Part shown: one piece after another, positions 1 to 6,611 of the stretch
Layout of the letters: every line of letters begins with the position of its first letter
Position numbering within the stretch: the first letter of the stretch is position 1
NCBI GenBank assembly: GCA_030615655.1
Contig: JAUWYU010000026.1
Coordinates: 1-13,829 of the forward strand
Length of the DNA: 13,829 nucleotides
DNA from: Dehalococcoidia bacterium
Lineage (GTDB): Bacteria; Chloroflexota; Dehalococcoidia; Dehalococcoidales; RBG-16-60-22
Reading direction: 5' to 3'
Position numbers and translations under genes: made by a program
Notes under the pieces: model-generated
What the model was told of the DNA's origin: nothing
The model's input: only the letters and a program-made list of their open reading frames with translations
The model's database searches: none

Positions 1-45
1 CGGTGGGGGAAGGTCTTTCCTTGTATACACTGGAGAGGGTCAGAT
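1..45. other. Leader of oppB; no complete gene
   Basis: The frame of oppB is open back to base 1, but the residues before position 46 do not resemble an OppB N terminus. A ribosome-binding site GGAGAGGG (32-39) sits six bases before a TTG at 46-48, so I treat this as the leader of oppB. The other two forward frames stay open until stops at about 72 and 77-79, so the tail of an upstream gene could end here. In this family that would usually be the periplasmic or lipid-anchored substrate-binding protein, but too little is visible to identify it. Confidence 0.4.
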
Positions 46-1092
46 TTGGAACTACGAGCTTATATACTACGTAGGTTAGTACTTCTCATTCCCGTTCTTT
101 TCGGTGTTTCCATCCTTATATTTGTATTGTTGCAGCTCTTCGAACCCGTAGAGAGGGCGGCTCTTTATGTAACAGACGCGCGACAGTTCGGGAATATCGA
201 GGCAATCATTGAAAAGTATGGCCTGAATGACCCGATCTGGATCCAGTTCGGCAACTGGTTTAATGAGGTAATACACGGCAACCTGGGGTGGTCCAAGGTC
301 GTCTCCATGCCGGTTACCCGGGCCATCTGGAGCTTTCTACCCGCCACGATTGAACTGGCCTTATTTGCCACTCCTCTGATAATATTCGGAGGAATATTTC
401 TTGGTAAAAAAGCGGCCGCGCATAAAGATAGACCCCTTGACCATATCACCAGAGTCGGTGCGATAATAGGCTGGTCACTTCCTACGTTCTGGCTCGGGTT
501 GATATTGCTGATGATATTCTATGGCTTCTTTACCGGCTTCCTACCCCCCGAGAGGTTAAGTACGGAGATGAGTATTCTTATTCACTCCGAAGAATTCGTC
601 CGATATACGAAAATCAATACCCTTGATGCCATATTAAACGGCAACGGTCAAGTCCTGTTAGACGCGCTCAGGCATTTAGTGTTGCCTGTAATAACCTTAA
701 CTGTGGTTAACGTAGCTTTTATCATGCGGCTGATGCGCTCCAGTATGCTGGAAGCCCTGGGTAAAGGATATATCCTGGCCGCCAGAGCCAAAGGAGTCAG
801 CGAGAACGTAGTTGTAAACAAACATGCCGGCAGAAACGCCTTAATACCGGTACTGACCGTCAGCGGTTACATCTTCGCTGCTATTGTCAACGGCGTCGTG
901 ATAACCGAGACGATTTTCAACTATAAAGGATTGGGATGGTTTGCCTGGCAATCAGCCGTTAATCTGGATGTTCCCGCCGTGCTGGCTTTCGCTCTCTTCA
1001 ACGGAGTCCTGTTCGTACTCACCAACCTCGTCGTTGATCTCCTTTATGCGCGGATCGATCCCAGAATCCGGTTAGGAGCCGGTGTGTCATGA
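46..1092 (+). CDS. oppB: Oligopeptide/dipeptide ABC transporter permease, OppB/DppB type
   Basis: One of two membrane permeases that form the translocation channel of a peptide importer, together with the OppC-type protein encoded next. The 348-residue protein has the family layout: TM1 at about 9-31, an extracytoplasmic region carrying the usual 'YGL-D-P---Q' segment (58-67), then further membrane segments near 102-120, 135-160, 210-230, 267-290 and 310-335. The EAA loop that docks on the ATPases is at about 241-263 (GYILAARAKGVSE, then the H-A-x-R-N-A-L-I-P turn). It ends with the typical 'DPRIRLG'. The start is TTG at 46, chosen because GGAGAGGG lies six bases upstream and because the protein then begins at the conserved 'YILRRL' helix. 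Its TGA overlaps the oppC ATG by four bases, so translation is probably coupled. The substrate could also be another oligopeptide-like solute or nickel; sequence alone does not decide. Confidence 0.93.
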   Translation: MELRAYILRRLVLLIPVLFGVSILIFVLLQLFEPVERAALYVTDARQFGNIEAIIEKYGLNDPIWIQFGNWFNEVIHGNLGWSKVVSMPVTRAIWSFLPATIELALFATPLIIFGGIFLGKKAAAHKDRPLDHITRVGAIIGWSLPTFWLGLILLMIFYGFFTGFLPPERLSTEMSILIHSEEFVRYTKINTLDAILNGNGQVLLDALRHLVLPVITLTVVNVAFIMRLMRSSMLEALGKGYILAARAKGVSENVVVNKHAGRNALIPVLTVSGYIFAAIVNGVVITETIFNYKGLGWFAWQSAVNLDVPAVLAFALFNGVLFVLTNLVVDLLYARIDPRIRLGAGVS

Positions 1093-1976
1093 AGGGATTT
1101 AAATATTTCCTGTACCAGTTGCGCCAGAATCCGCTATCTATAGCCGGTTTATCCATTCTTCTTATATTCCTAGCCATCGCTATATTCGCGCCCGTCATCG
1201 CGCCAGCACCGGAAGGTCACAGGAATACAGATCAAATTCCCCGGGACGGATATTCTCCAACGCCGCAACCACCCAGCGAAGAACATATATTCGGCACGAC
1301 GCAGGGACAATATGACATCTTCTACGGTGTAATCTGGGGGACGCGCTCAGCCTTCAAGGTAGGACTGATTGTCATCGGTTCGGTATTATTAATCGGTATT
1401 GCTCTGGGTAGTATTGCCGGATATTTCGGCGGTCTTATTGATGAAACAATAATGCGTATAACGGATATTTTCCTGGCTTTTCCGCCGTTGATATTGGCCA
1501 TGGCGATAACCGTTGCCCTTGGGCGCAGCCTTAATAGCGTGATCGTGGCCCTTATCATTGTCTCCTGGCCATCGTATACCCGACTCGTCAGGGGTGATAT
1601 ACTTGCCGTGAGAGAGGAGGATTATGTCGAAGCCACCAGGGGTATTGGCAGTTCACACCTGAGAATTATTACCAGGCATATATTGCCAAATTCTATATAT
1701 CCCACGTTAATTATGGCTTCTCTGGATATTGGTGCCGTGGTTTTAGCGGCCGCTGCTTTGAGTTTCCTCGGTCTGGGAGCGCCTGAGGGGTATCCTGACT
1801 GGGGGCAGATGGTCGGATTTGCCAGAAACTGGATTATCGGGCCTTCAGGTAATCCGTTTGCCTACTGGTATGCCGTTACAATTCCCGGCTTATTTATACT
1901 TTTCTTCGTTCTGGGGTGGAACCTTCTTGGTGACGCATTCCGTGATATTCTGGACCCGCGTCTAGGTAAGAGCTAA
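1089..1976 (+). CDS. oppC: Oligopeptide/dipeptide ABC transporter permease, OppC/DppC type
   Basis: Second permease of the importer, pairing with OppB. It is 295 residues long, with an N-terminal cytoplasmic stretch, TM1 at about 17-39, an extracytoplasmic segment at 40-82, and a BPD_transp_1 domain with helices near 90-115, 120-145, 148-166, 205-230 and 258-280. The EAA loop is at about 177-199 (EEDYVEATRGIG, then H-I-L-P-N). It ends in 'DILDPRLGKS', the usual finish of the family. The motif just after TM1 is unusual: most OppC proteins read close to H-P-F-G-T-D-x-x-G-R-D, while this one reads HIFGTTQGQYDIF (66-78), so the Asp and Arg are replaced by Thr and Tyr. The ATG overlaps the oppB stop (ATGA). 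The next gene starts one base after the stop codon. Confidence 0.93.
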   Translation: MKGFKYFLYQLRQNPLSIAGLSILLIFLAIAIFAPVIAPAPEGHRNTDQIPRDGYSPTPQPPSEEHIFGTTQGQYDIFYGVIWGTRSAFKVGLIVIGSVLLIGIALGSIAGYFGGLIDETIMRITDIFLAFPPLILAMAITVALGRSLNSVIVALIIVSWPSYTRLVRGDILAVREEDYVEATRGIGSSHLRIITRHILPNSIYPTLIMASLDIGAVVLAAAALSFLGLGAPEGYPDWGQMVGFARNWIIGPSGNPFAYWYAVTIPGLFILFFVLGWNLLGDAFRDILDPRLGKS

Positions 1977-1977
1977 T

Positions 1978-3132
1978 ATGAACGATTTATTATCTATTGA
2001 AAATTTAACCGTACGATTCCATACCTACGATGGAATATTAACGGCGGTAAACAACGCCAACTTTAGTATCGGACAAAGCCAAACCTATGGATTAGTCGGA
2101 GAAACCGGTTGTGGCAAGACCGTGACCGCGTTATCAATCCTTCGTCTGATTCTACCTCCAGGGAAAATAGAGCAGGGTAGCATTTATTTCCGAAGTGACA
2201 ATGGTGAGGCTGTGGATTTACTGGGCATAGCGGAAGATGAAATCAGAACGTTGCGCGGGAGTAAGATATCGATGATTTTTCAGGAACCCAGTTCTGCGCT
2301 CAATCCTGTCTATACCATTGGGGACCAGATCTCCGAATCTTTGCTTCTTCACTGTCGATCAGAAATAGTGGCAAGAATACTGGATAATATCGATAAACCT
2401 ATAGATAAAGAAAGACTACTTGTTAAAATACTGTCTTCGTTAACTCGGTTTGCAGAAAAAACCATCTATAAAATAATGTCTCAAAACCCTCGTACGCGGT
2501 TGCCTACCATACTCCTGCGCGTTCCTATTGTTAGGTTTTTACTCTGGCGAACTAACCGCGAATCATTAGTGATGGCAACTGACCTGCTTAAAGATGTAGA
2601 AATACCAGACCCTGAAAGGGTAGTGCGACGATATCCGCATGAATTGAGCGGGGGCATGAAACAACGCTCGGTTATTGCCATGGCTTTAGCCTGCAATCCA
2701 AAACTACTGATAGCTGATGAACCCACTACTGCACTGGATGTGACCATTCAAGCTCAAATACTGGATCTTATTCGGAAATTAAAGAAGGAGCATGACGCCT
2801 CAATTCTTTACATTACTCACGATCTAGCAGTAGCTGCGGAAATTTGCGATAGAATTGGCGTTATGTATGTCGGCCGGATTTACGAGGAAGCAGAAGTAGA
2901 TGATTTGTATTCCAATCCACTGCACCCTTATACTCAAGCCTTGATGGCAGCAGTACCTAAACCGGGGCAGCCACCTCAATCAATTACCGGTACGTTGCCT
3001 GACCTTCTTAATCCTCCGAAAGGATGTGGGTTTCATCCGCGCTGTAGTAGAGCTAAAAGTATATGCATGGAAAAGATTCCAGATATGCGAGAGGTATCAC
3101 CGAGACATTTTGTGGCTTGTCATCTGTATTAA
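1978..3132 (+). CDS. oppD: Peptide ABC transporter ATP-binding protein, OppD/DppD type, enlarged
   Basis: One of two cytoplasmic ATPases that power the importer. All ABC elements are present: Walker A GETGCGKT (41-48), Q-loop Gln102, signature LSGGM (223-227), Walker B LLIADEP (243-249, catalytic Glu248) and switch His281. The C-terminal oligo_HPY region has four cysteines, C350, C356, C363 and C381, a set that holds a [4Fe-4S] cluster in structurally studied DppD/OppD relatives. At 384 residues the protein is longer than the usual 320-345. The extra length, roughly 60 residues of mostly basic helical sequence at about 125-195, lies between the Q-loop and the signature motif. ATG start one base after the oppC stop; oppF begins ten bases after its end. 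Confidence 0.94.
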   Translation: MNDLLSIENLTVRFHTYDGILTAVNNANFSIGQSQTYGLVGETGCGKTVTALSILRLILPPGKIEQGSIYFRSDNGEAVDLLGIAEDEIRTLRGSKISMIFQEPSSALNPVYTIGDQISESLLLHCRSEIVARILDNIDKPIDKERLLVKILSSLTRFAEKTIYKIMSQNPRTRLPTILLRVPIVRFLLWRTNRESLVMATDLLKDVEIPDPERVVRRYPHELSGGMKQRSVIAMALACNPKLLIADEPTTALDVTIQAQILDLIRKLKKEHDASILYITHDLAVAAEICDRIGVMYVGRIYEEAEVDDLYSNPLHPYTQALMAAVPKPGQPPQSITGTLPDLLNPPKGCGFHPRCSRAKSICMEKIPDMREVSPRHFVACHLY

Positions 3133-3142
3133 GGAGTAACTA

Positions 3143-4192
3143 TTGGAAACACTTGTCGAAACAAAGAACCTCAAAACATATTTCCCTATACTAGGCGGTT
3201 TATTGAGTAGACCCATCGGCGCAGTCAAAGCTGTTGATGATATTAGCCTGACAGTTGAGAAAGGACAATGGATGGGTCTTGTAGGTGAGTCGGGTTGTGG
3301 TAAAACGACACTGGGAAAAACTATCCTTCGTTTCCATAAACCAATATCCGGTCATATATATTTTGATGTACCGAGTGACATCAAGGAACAAATTGAAACA
3401 TTTGAAAAAGGAGATAAGAAATCCGGTAAACTGCGTTCCTTGATAAAAGAATATGACTTAGCTACCTATGGGTATAAGAAACTCAACCTTATGAGAAAGA
3501 GAATGCAGTTAGTGCATCAGGACCCTTATACATCTCTCAACCCCAGGATGAGGATAGGTAAGACTATCGGAGAACCTCTGGTCGTACACAAGCTTCTCCG
3601 CGGCAGTGATGTCAGACAAAGAGTTACTGAATTAATGGATATGGTTGGTCTTACCGAAGAGAATTACAAGCGATACCCACACCAGTTTAGTGGCGGACAG
3701 AGGCAACGGATCGCGATAGCCAGAGCTTTAGCAACAAACCCGGAATTTATCATATTCGACGAACCGACGTCTGCCCTGGATGTTTCCGTACAAGCACAAA
3801 TACTCGAACTTCTAAAACTATTGTTGACCGAGCAGGGGCTAACCTACCTGTATATCACTCACGACCTGAATGTCGCCCAGATTGTTTGTGATACGATTAT
3901 AGTAATGTATCTTGGTAAAATAGTGGAAGTTGGCAGCGCCGAGGAGATTTTTAGAGCCCCGGTGCATCCTTATTCACAGGCTCTGGTATTAGCAACTCCC
4001 GTACCTGATCCTAAAAGAAAAAGGGGCAGAATAGTCCTCGAAGGCGAAGTCCCTAGCCCCAGCAACCCACCTTCTGCCTGCAGATTCCATCCTAGGTGTC
4101 CGCGAGCAACCGAAGAGTGCAAACAGGAGGAACCCCCGCTCGAGAATAGGGGAAACGAACACCTTGTAGCTTGTTGGCATCCATTAAATTAA
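3143..4192 (+). CDS. oppF: Peptide ABC transporter ATP-binding protein, OppF/DppF type
   Basis: Second ATPase of the importer, partner of OppD. Walker A GESGCGKT (48-55), Q-loop Gln126, signature FSGGQ (182-186), Walker B FIIFDEP (202-208) and switch His240 are intact. An extra charged helical stretch at about 77-112 separates the strand after Walker A from the Q-loop; ordinary OppF proteins are shorter there. The C-terminal cysteines C313, C319, C326 and C344 have exactly the same spacing (5, 6 and 17 residues between them) as in the neighbouring OppD, so both ATPases could carry a metal or iron-sulfur site. Start: TTG at 3143, with AAGGAG (3131-3136) six bases upstream and overlapping the oppD stop region. 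It is the last gene of the operon; the next gene is convergent, 40 bases away. Confidence 0.94.
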   Translation: METLVETKNLKTYFPILGGLLSRPIGAVKAVDDISLTVEKGQWMGLVGESGCGKTTLGKTILRFHKPISGHIYFDVPSDIKEQIETFEKGDKKSGKLRSLIKEYDLATYGYKKLNLMRKRMQLVHQDPYTSLNPRMRIGKTIGEPLVVHKLLRGSDVRQRVTELMDMVGLTEENYKRYPHQFSGGQRQRIAIARALATNPEFIIFDEPTSALDVSVQAQILELLKLLLTEQGLTYLYITHDLNVAQIVCDTIIVMYLGKIVEVGSAEEIFRAPVHPYSQALVLATPVPDPKRKRGRIVLEGEVPSPSNPPSACRFHPRCPRATEECKQEEPPLENRGNEHLVACWHPLN

Positions 4193-4232
4193 CTTCTTGT
4201 CGCGTGGATTCATCTTAAGTAGCAGCAATACT

Positions 4233-4673
4233 TTATGTCGGTAAAAATCTCAGCGCCGCCGAATTGATACAGTAGCGCTTACCAGTGGGGGGTGGGCCAT
4301 CATCGAAAACATGTCCTAAATGCGCCTCACACCTAGCACAAAGCACTTCTGTCCTTTGTCTACCTTCGCTGTTATCCTCTTGCAGTCTAATATTCAGGTC
4401 CGAAACCGGTTCATTATAACTCGGCCAGCCCGTTCCTGAGTCAAATTTGGATGCAGTTTTAAACAAGTCTGTGCCGCACCGCACGCATTGGTAGATACCC
4501 GGTTCTTTAACATCGTTAAAAGTACATGTAAACGAGCGCTCGGTCCTTTTTTCGGTCGTAATTAAATACTGTTCCGAAGTTAATATTTTCTTCCAATCGG
4601 TATCGGTCTTGTAAACCTTCTCAACCTTGATGATTTTATTCTGCCTGCTATCGAATATGCTAATCTTCTCCAT
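4233..4673 (-). CDS. msrB: Peptide-methionine (R)-S-oxide reductase MsrB
   Basis: Repairs oxidised proteins by reducing methionine-R-sulfoxide, probably in the cytoplasm since no signal peptide is seen. Numbered from the ATG at 4673 (146 residues), it has the two zinc-binding pairs C63-x-x-C66 and C112-x-x-C115, the substrate-pocket motif GTGWPSY (about 80-86), HLGHVF (118-123) and the catalytic Cys135 in RYCINSAALRF. The MsrB domain starts at about residue 22 and fills the rest; there is no MsrA fusion. A GTG six bases further upstream (4679) is in frame, but the ATG has the better-placed ribosome-binding site (GGAG, five-base gap), so I chose it. It lies 22 bases after the transglutaminase-like gene on the same strand and is probably cotranscribed with it. 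Confidence 0.95.
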   Translation of the reverse strand: MEKISIFDSRQNKIIKVEKVYKTDTDWKKILTSEQYLITTEKRTERSFTCTFNDVKEPGIYQCVRCGTDLFKTASKFDSGTGWPSYNEPVSDLNIRLQEDNSEGRQRTEVLCARCEAHLGHVFDDGPPPTGKRYCINSAALRFLPT

Positions 4674-4695
4674 TATCACTCCGCATAGCGATCCT

Positions 4696-5427
4696 TCATC
4701 TACCCACGTCTATTATTTCCAATACATCGTATGGCTGATGTGTAATATGACCCACCAAGCTCGCAGCTTCGCTCATAATTACATCGATAAACAACAAAAC
4801 TCCTGAGGTATATTTCCCAAGCATTGAATGTGAAGTCCCGGCAAAAATATTTCTTATTCTAACCTGCCTGACCGGGCTGGTTATTCCTCTCTGTTTCATG
4901 ATGGCTTTTTCTTCAGCCAGAAAGGATTCCACGTCATCAGGCCAGTAGACCAGACACGCCATATGGTCAACTTCAGGATCATCATCTGTGTTTAAAAATA
5001 CCAGTGCCGCATCCAGTCCTACCGATTCATACATACTTGCCAGCAGGATTGAGAAGTCGTCACAGTCTCCATATTTTTTCTGTAGAACTCCATACGCATT
5101 TGTATAGTGGTCGCCATGCGGGTCTTCAACGTAATCGATGTGTTTTGACACCCAGTAATTAATCGACCAGATTTTCCATGCCTCGGAATTGCCGTTAATA
5201 CCATCAGGAACATCATTCACAATTGATAGTGCTTTAGTTCTCACTTCATAATGGGTTGGTTCTACGTATATTACAACCTTCTCATAGTATTCACCAGAAT
5301 TTTCATAATTATCTATCACATCGTCATAACTCACGGCATAATCATTGCCGATAGTCATATAAGCAATAATAACACCGATAACACAGACTGCAATGAACCA
5401 ACGTATCTTAAACAAAAATCTTCTCAT
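4696..5427 (-). CDS. Membrane-anchored transglutaminase-like protein
   Basis: A 243-residue protein with a single N-terminal hydrophobic segment (about 9-26) after a basic start (MRRFLFKIRW), so it should be membrane-anchored with its body outside the cytoplasm. The body resembles the transglutaminase-like (papain-fold) superfamily: a helical lead with W-S-I-N-Y-W-V (about 87-93), then YGDCDDFSILLASM (119-132) with the probable catalytic Cys122, then the probable catalytic His155 in VDHMACLVYW. Members act as proteases, amidases or peptide cross-linkers; the substrate cannot be told from sequence. The part after about residue 165 is less conserved, with a hydrophobic stretch near 210-226. The ATG at 5427 lacks a well-placed ribosome-binding site: GAGGGG is 14 bases away and better spaced for an out-of-frame ATG that soon stops. 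It precedes msrB by 22 bases. Confidence 0.75.
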   Translation of the reverse strand: MRRFLFKIRWFIAVCVIGVIIAYMTIGNDYAVSYDDVIDNYENSGEYYEKVVIYVEPTHYEVRTKALSIVNDVPDGINGNSEAWKIWSINYWVSKHIDYVEDPHGDHYTNAYGVLQKKYGDCDDFSILLASMYESVGLDAALVFLNTDDDPEVDHMACLVYWPDDVESFLAEEKAIMKQRGITSPVRQVRIRNIFAGTSHSMLGKYTSGVLLFIDVIMSEAASLVGHITHQPYDVLEIIDVGR

Positions 5428-5586
5428 ACTGACATTAATATCCCCTCATCAGGATGCAACAATTTGTATACAGGCAGTTCATAATTCTCGGCATAGTATT
5501 ATCATATCGTTAGACTGTTCAAATATCAATCTACCAAACCCCACCGAGAAGTAACTGTGGTAGAATACGTCAAGGAGCAAGTTTGA

Positions 5587-6102
5587 ATGAAATTGGAAAC
5601 CGAAAGACTATTTCTTAGACCGCTTCAAACTACGGATGTAGCAGCTCTAGCTTCGCTCTGGACTGATCCCGAGATAACACAGTTCATGGGCGGTCCGCGA
5701 AATTACGATGAAGTGTACAAGGAACTCACAGAAGATGCCCGACTCAAACCGCCGCCTGCATTTGACCTGTGGGTTGTTACTGAGAAAGCAACCAACCAAA
5801 TTGTTGGTCATTGCGGGATTATTGACAAGGAGGTTGACGGTAGCAACGAGTTTGAGTTAATTTATGTCATCGCTAGGTCTGCCTGGGGAAATGGATATGC
5901 CACTGAGATAGCCACTGTCATTAAAGAGAATGCTTTCAAATATCTTGGTTTGAAGCGTATCATAGCTCTGATCAATCCTATGAATCCGGCTTCAGCGCGT
6001 GTAGCCATCAAAGTCGGGATGCAATATGAAAAGGATACGATTCGACCTGGTGGCAAGATAATGCAAGTCTTCGCCATGAATGAAGAGGACCAGTCTAAAT
6101 AA
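5587..6102 (+). CDS. GNAT N-acetyltransferase, RimJ/RimL type (Acetyltransf_3)
   Basis: A 171-residue single-domain acetyltransferase that would move an acetyl group from acetyl-CoA to an amine. It opens with the family's 'ETERLFLRPLQTTDVAALASLW' strand-helix pattern (residues 4-25). The acetyl-CoA pyrophosphate loop is at R97-S-A-W-G-N-G-Y-A (97-105), followed by the long helix of motif A, and the C-terminal part has N-P-x-N-x-x-S-x-R-V-x-x-K-x-G-M (about 130-145), the usual cofactor-side motif B. Relatives acetylate ribosomal protein N termini, small amines or antibiotics, and the target is not predictable here. ATG start with AAGGAG (5572-5577) nine bases upstream. It stands alone on the + strand, divergent from the transglutaminase-like gene, so its promoter should lie in the 159-base gap before it; I see no convincing promoter there. 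Confidence 0.88.
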   Translation: MKLETERLFLRPLQTTDVAALASLWTDPEITQFMGGPRNYDEVYKELTEDARLKPPPAFDLWVVTEKATNQIVGHCGIIDKEVDGSNEFELIYVIARSAWGNGYATEIATVIKENAFKYLGLKRIIALINPMNPASARVAIKVGMQYEKDTIRPGGKIMQVFAMNEEDQSK

Positions 6103-6165
6103 TATGTCCTATACCGGTAATTACTGAAAATTTCCCTATTCATCTGAGTATATCCCAATAAAACT

Positions 6166-6203
6166 AACCGAGTCAGACTGAAATAACAACAGTCTGGCTC
6201 GTT
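6166..6203. terminator. Inverted repeat / possible terminator hairpin
   Basis: The arm AACCGAGTCAGACTG (6166-6180) pairs with CAGTCTGGCTCGTT (6190-6203) across a nine-base A-rich loop. This gives about 13-14 pairs with one bulged C and one G-T pair. It starts 64 bases after the acetyltransferase stop codon, a fitting place for a terminator. There is no good T-tract on either side, so it may be Rho-assisted, an mRNA-stabilising hairpin or an unrelated repeat. Confidence 0.45.
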
Positions 6204-6511
6204 AATGTTACAGGTTAATCAGTTGTTAGTATACGATATAGTCAAAGAAACCACTGTCTGGCATATAATCGATTTTGCCCATTGATGAACCGGATTGTAC
6301 ACCTCCCTGAACTTCGATAATCACCTCAATACGTTCACTGCTACTCGCACCTATTGCTTCAAGGTGAACGCAAATACTGTTCACATTTTGGTCACGGACT
6401 GATAGAACTAACAAGGGACAAGAGGGAATGATACACTCAAAACAAGCGGGAAGACATAAACAGAATAAACGCTATTTAGCTTCAATAACACAGTCAGGTA
6501 CATTGGCAAAC

Positions 6512-6556
6512 AGACTCTTAATCAGCCGGTTGGAGGTTCGATTCCTGTGCGGCTCA
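6512..6556 (+). pseudogene. tRNA-Lys(CUU)-like 3' half (remnant or attachment-site scar)
   Basis: GACTCTTAATCAG carries a lysine-type anticodon loop with CTT at 6517-6519. At the correct distances follow a five-base variable region (6527-6531), a T-arm with the loop TTCGATT (6537-6543) and a plausible 3' acceptor strand GCGGCTC with discriminator A (6549-6556). The 5' half is missing: no GAGCCGC acceptor strand and no D-arm occur at about 6481-6509, and the 5' anticodon stem (ACAGA) no longer pairs fully with TCAGC. The T-stem also has a G-G mismatch. It is therefore not a functional tRNA. Genomic islands often leave such 3' tRNA halves at their ends; chance resemblance or simple decay is also possible. 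Confidence 0.5.
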
Positions 6557-6611
6557 CGTTCGAACCCTCTAACCCCGGGTTTTTGAATCCATCTCATATC
6601 CATATCACCCG

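Larger units (their letters stand above)
6103..6611. other. Gene-poor interval of 509 bases
   Basis: No confident protein gene is present. The stretch holds an inverted repeat (6166-6203) and a tRNA-Lys-like 3' half (6512-6556), listed separately. On the - strand a short frame (6226-6414, TTG start, 62 codons) encodes a peptide ending in SGFFDYIVY. It has no ribosome-binding site, the codons in front of it read as non-coding sequence rich in Cys and Pro, and I recognise no family, so at most it is the tail of a decayed gene. The block separates the housekeeping-like genes from the GH3 and conflict-type genes to the right. Confidence 0.5.

Noticed and set aside
6226..6414. Small - strand reading frame of 62 codons
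   Set aside because: TTG start without a ribosome-binding site, no recognisable family and non-coding-like sequence in front of it. Mentioned only as a possible gene remnant.
6481..6556. A complete functional tRNA-Lys
   Set aside because: There is no 5' acceptor strand matching GCGGCTC, no D-arm, and mismatches in the anticodon and T stems; only the 3' half is tRNA-like.
6571..6585. AACCCCGGGTTTTT as an intrinsic terminator
   Set aside because: The two arms nearly abut, leaving no usable loop, and on the - strand, where it could end the GH3 transcript, the T-run becomes an A-run before the stem.
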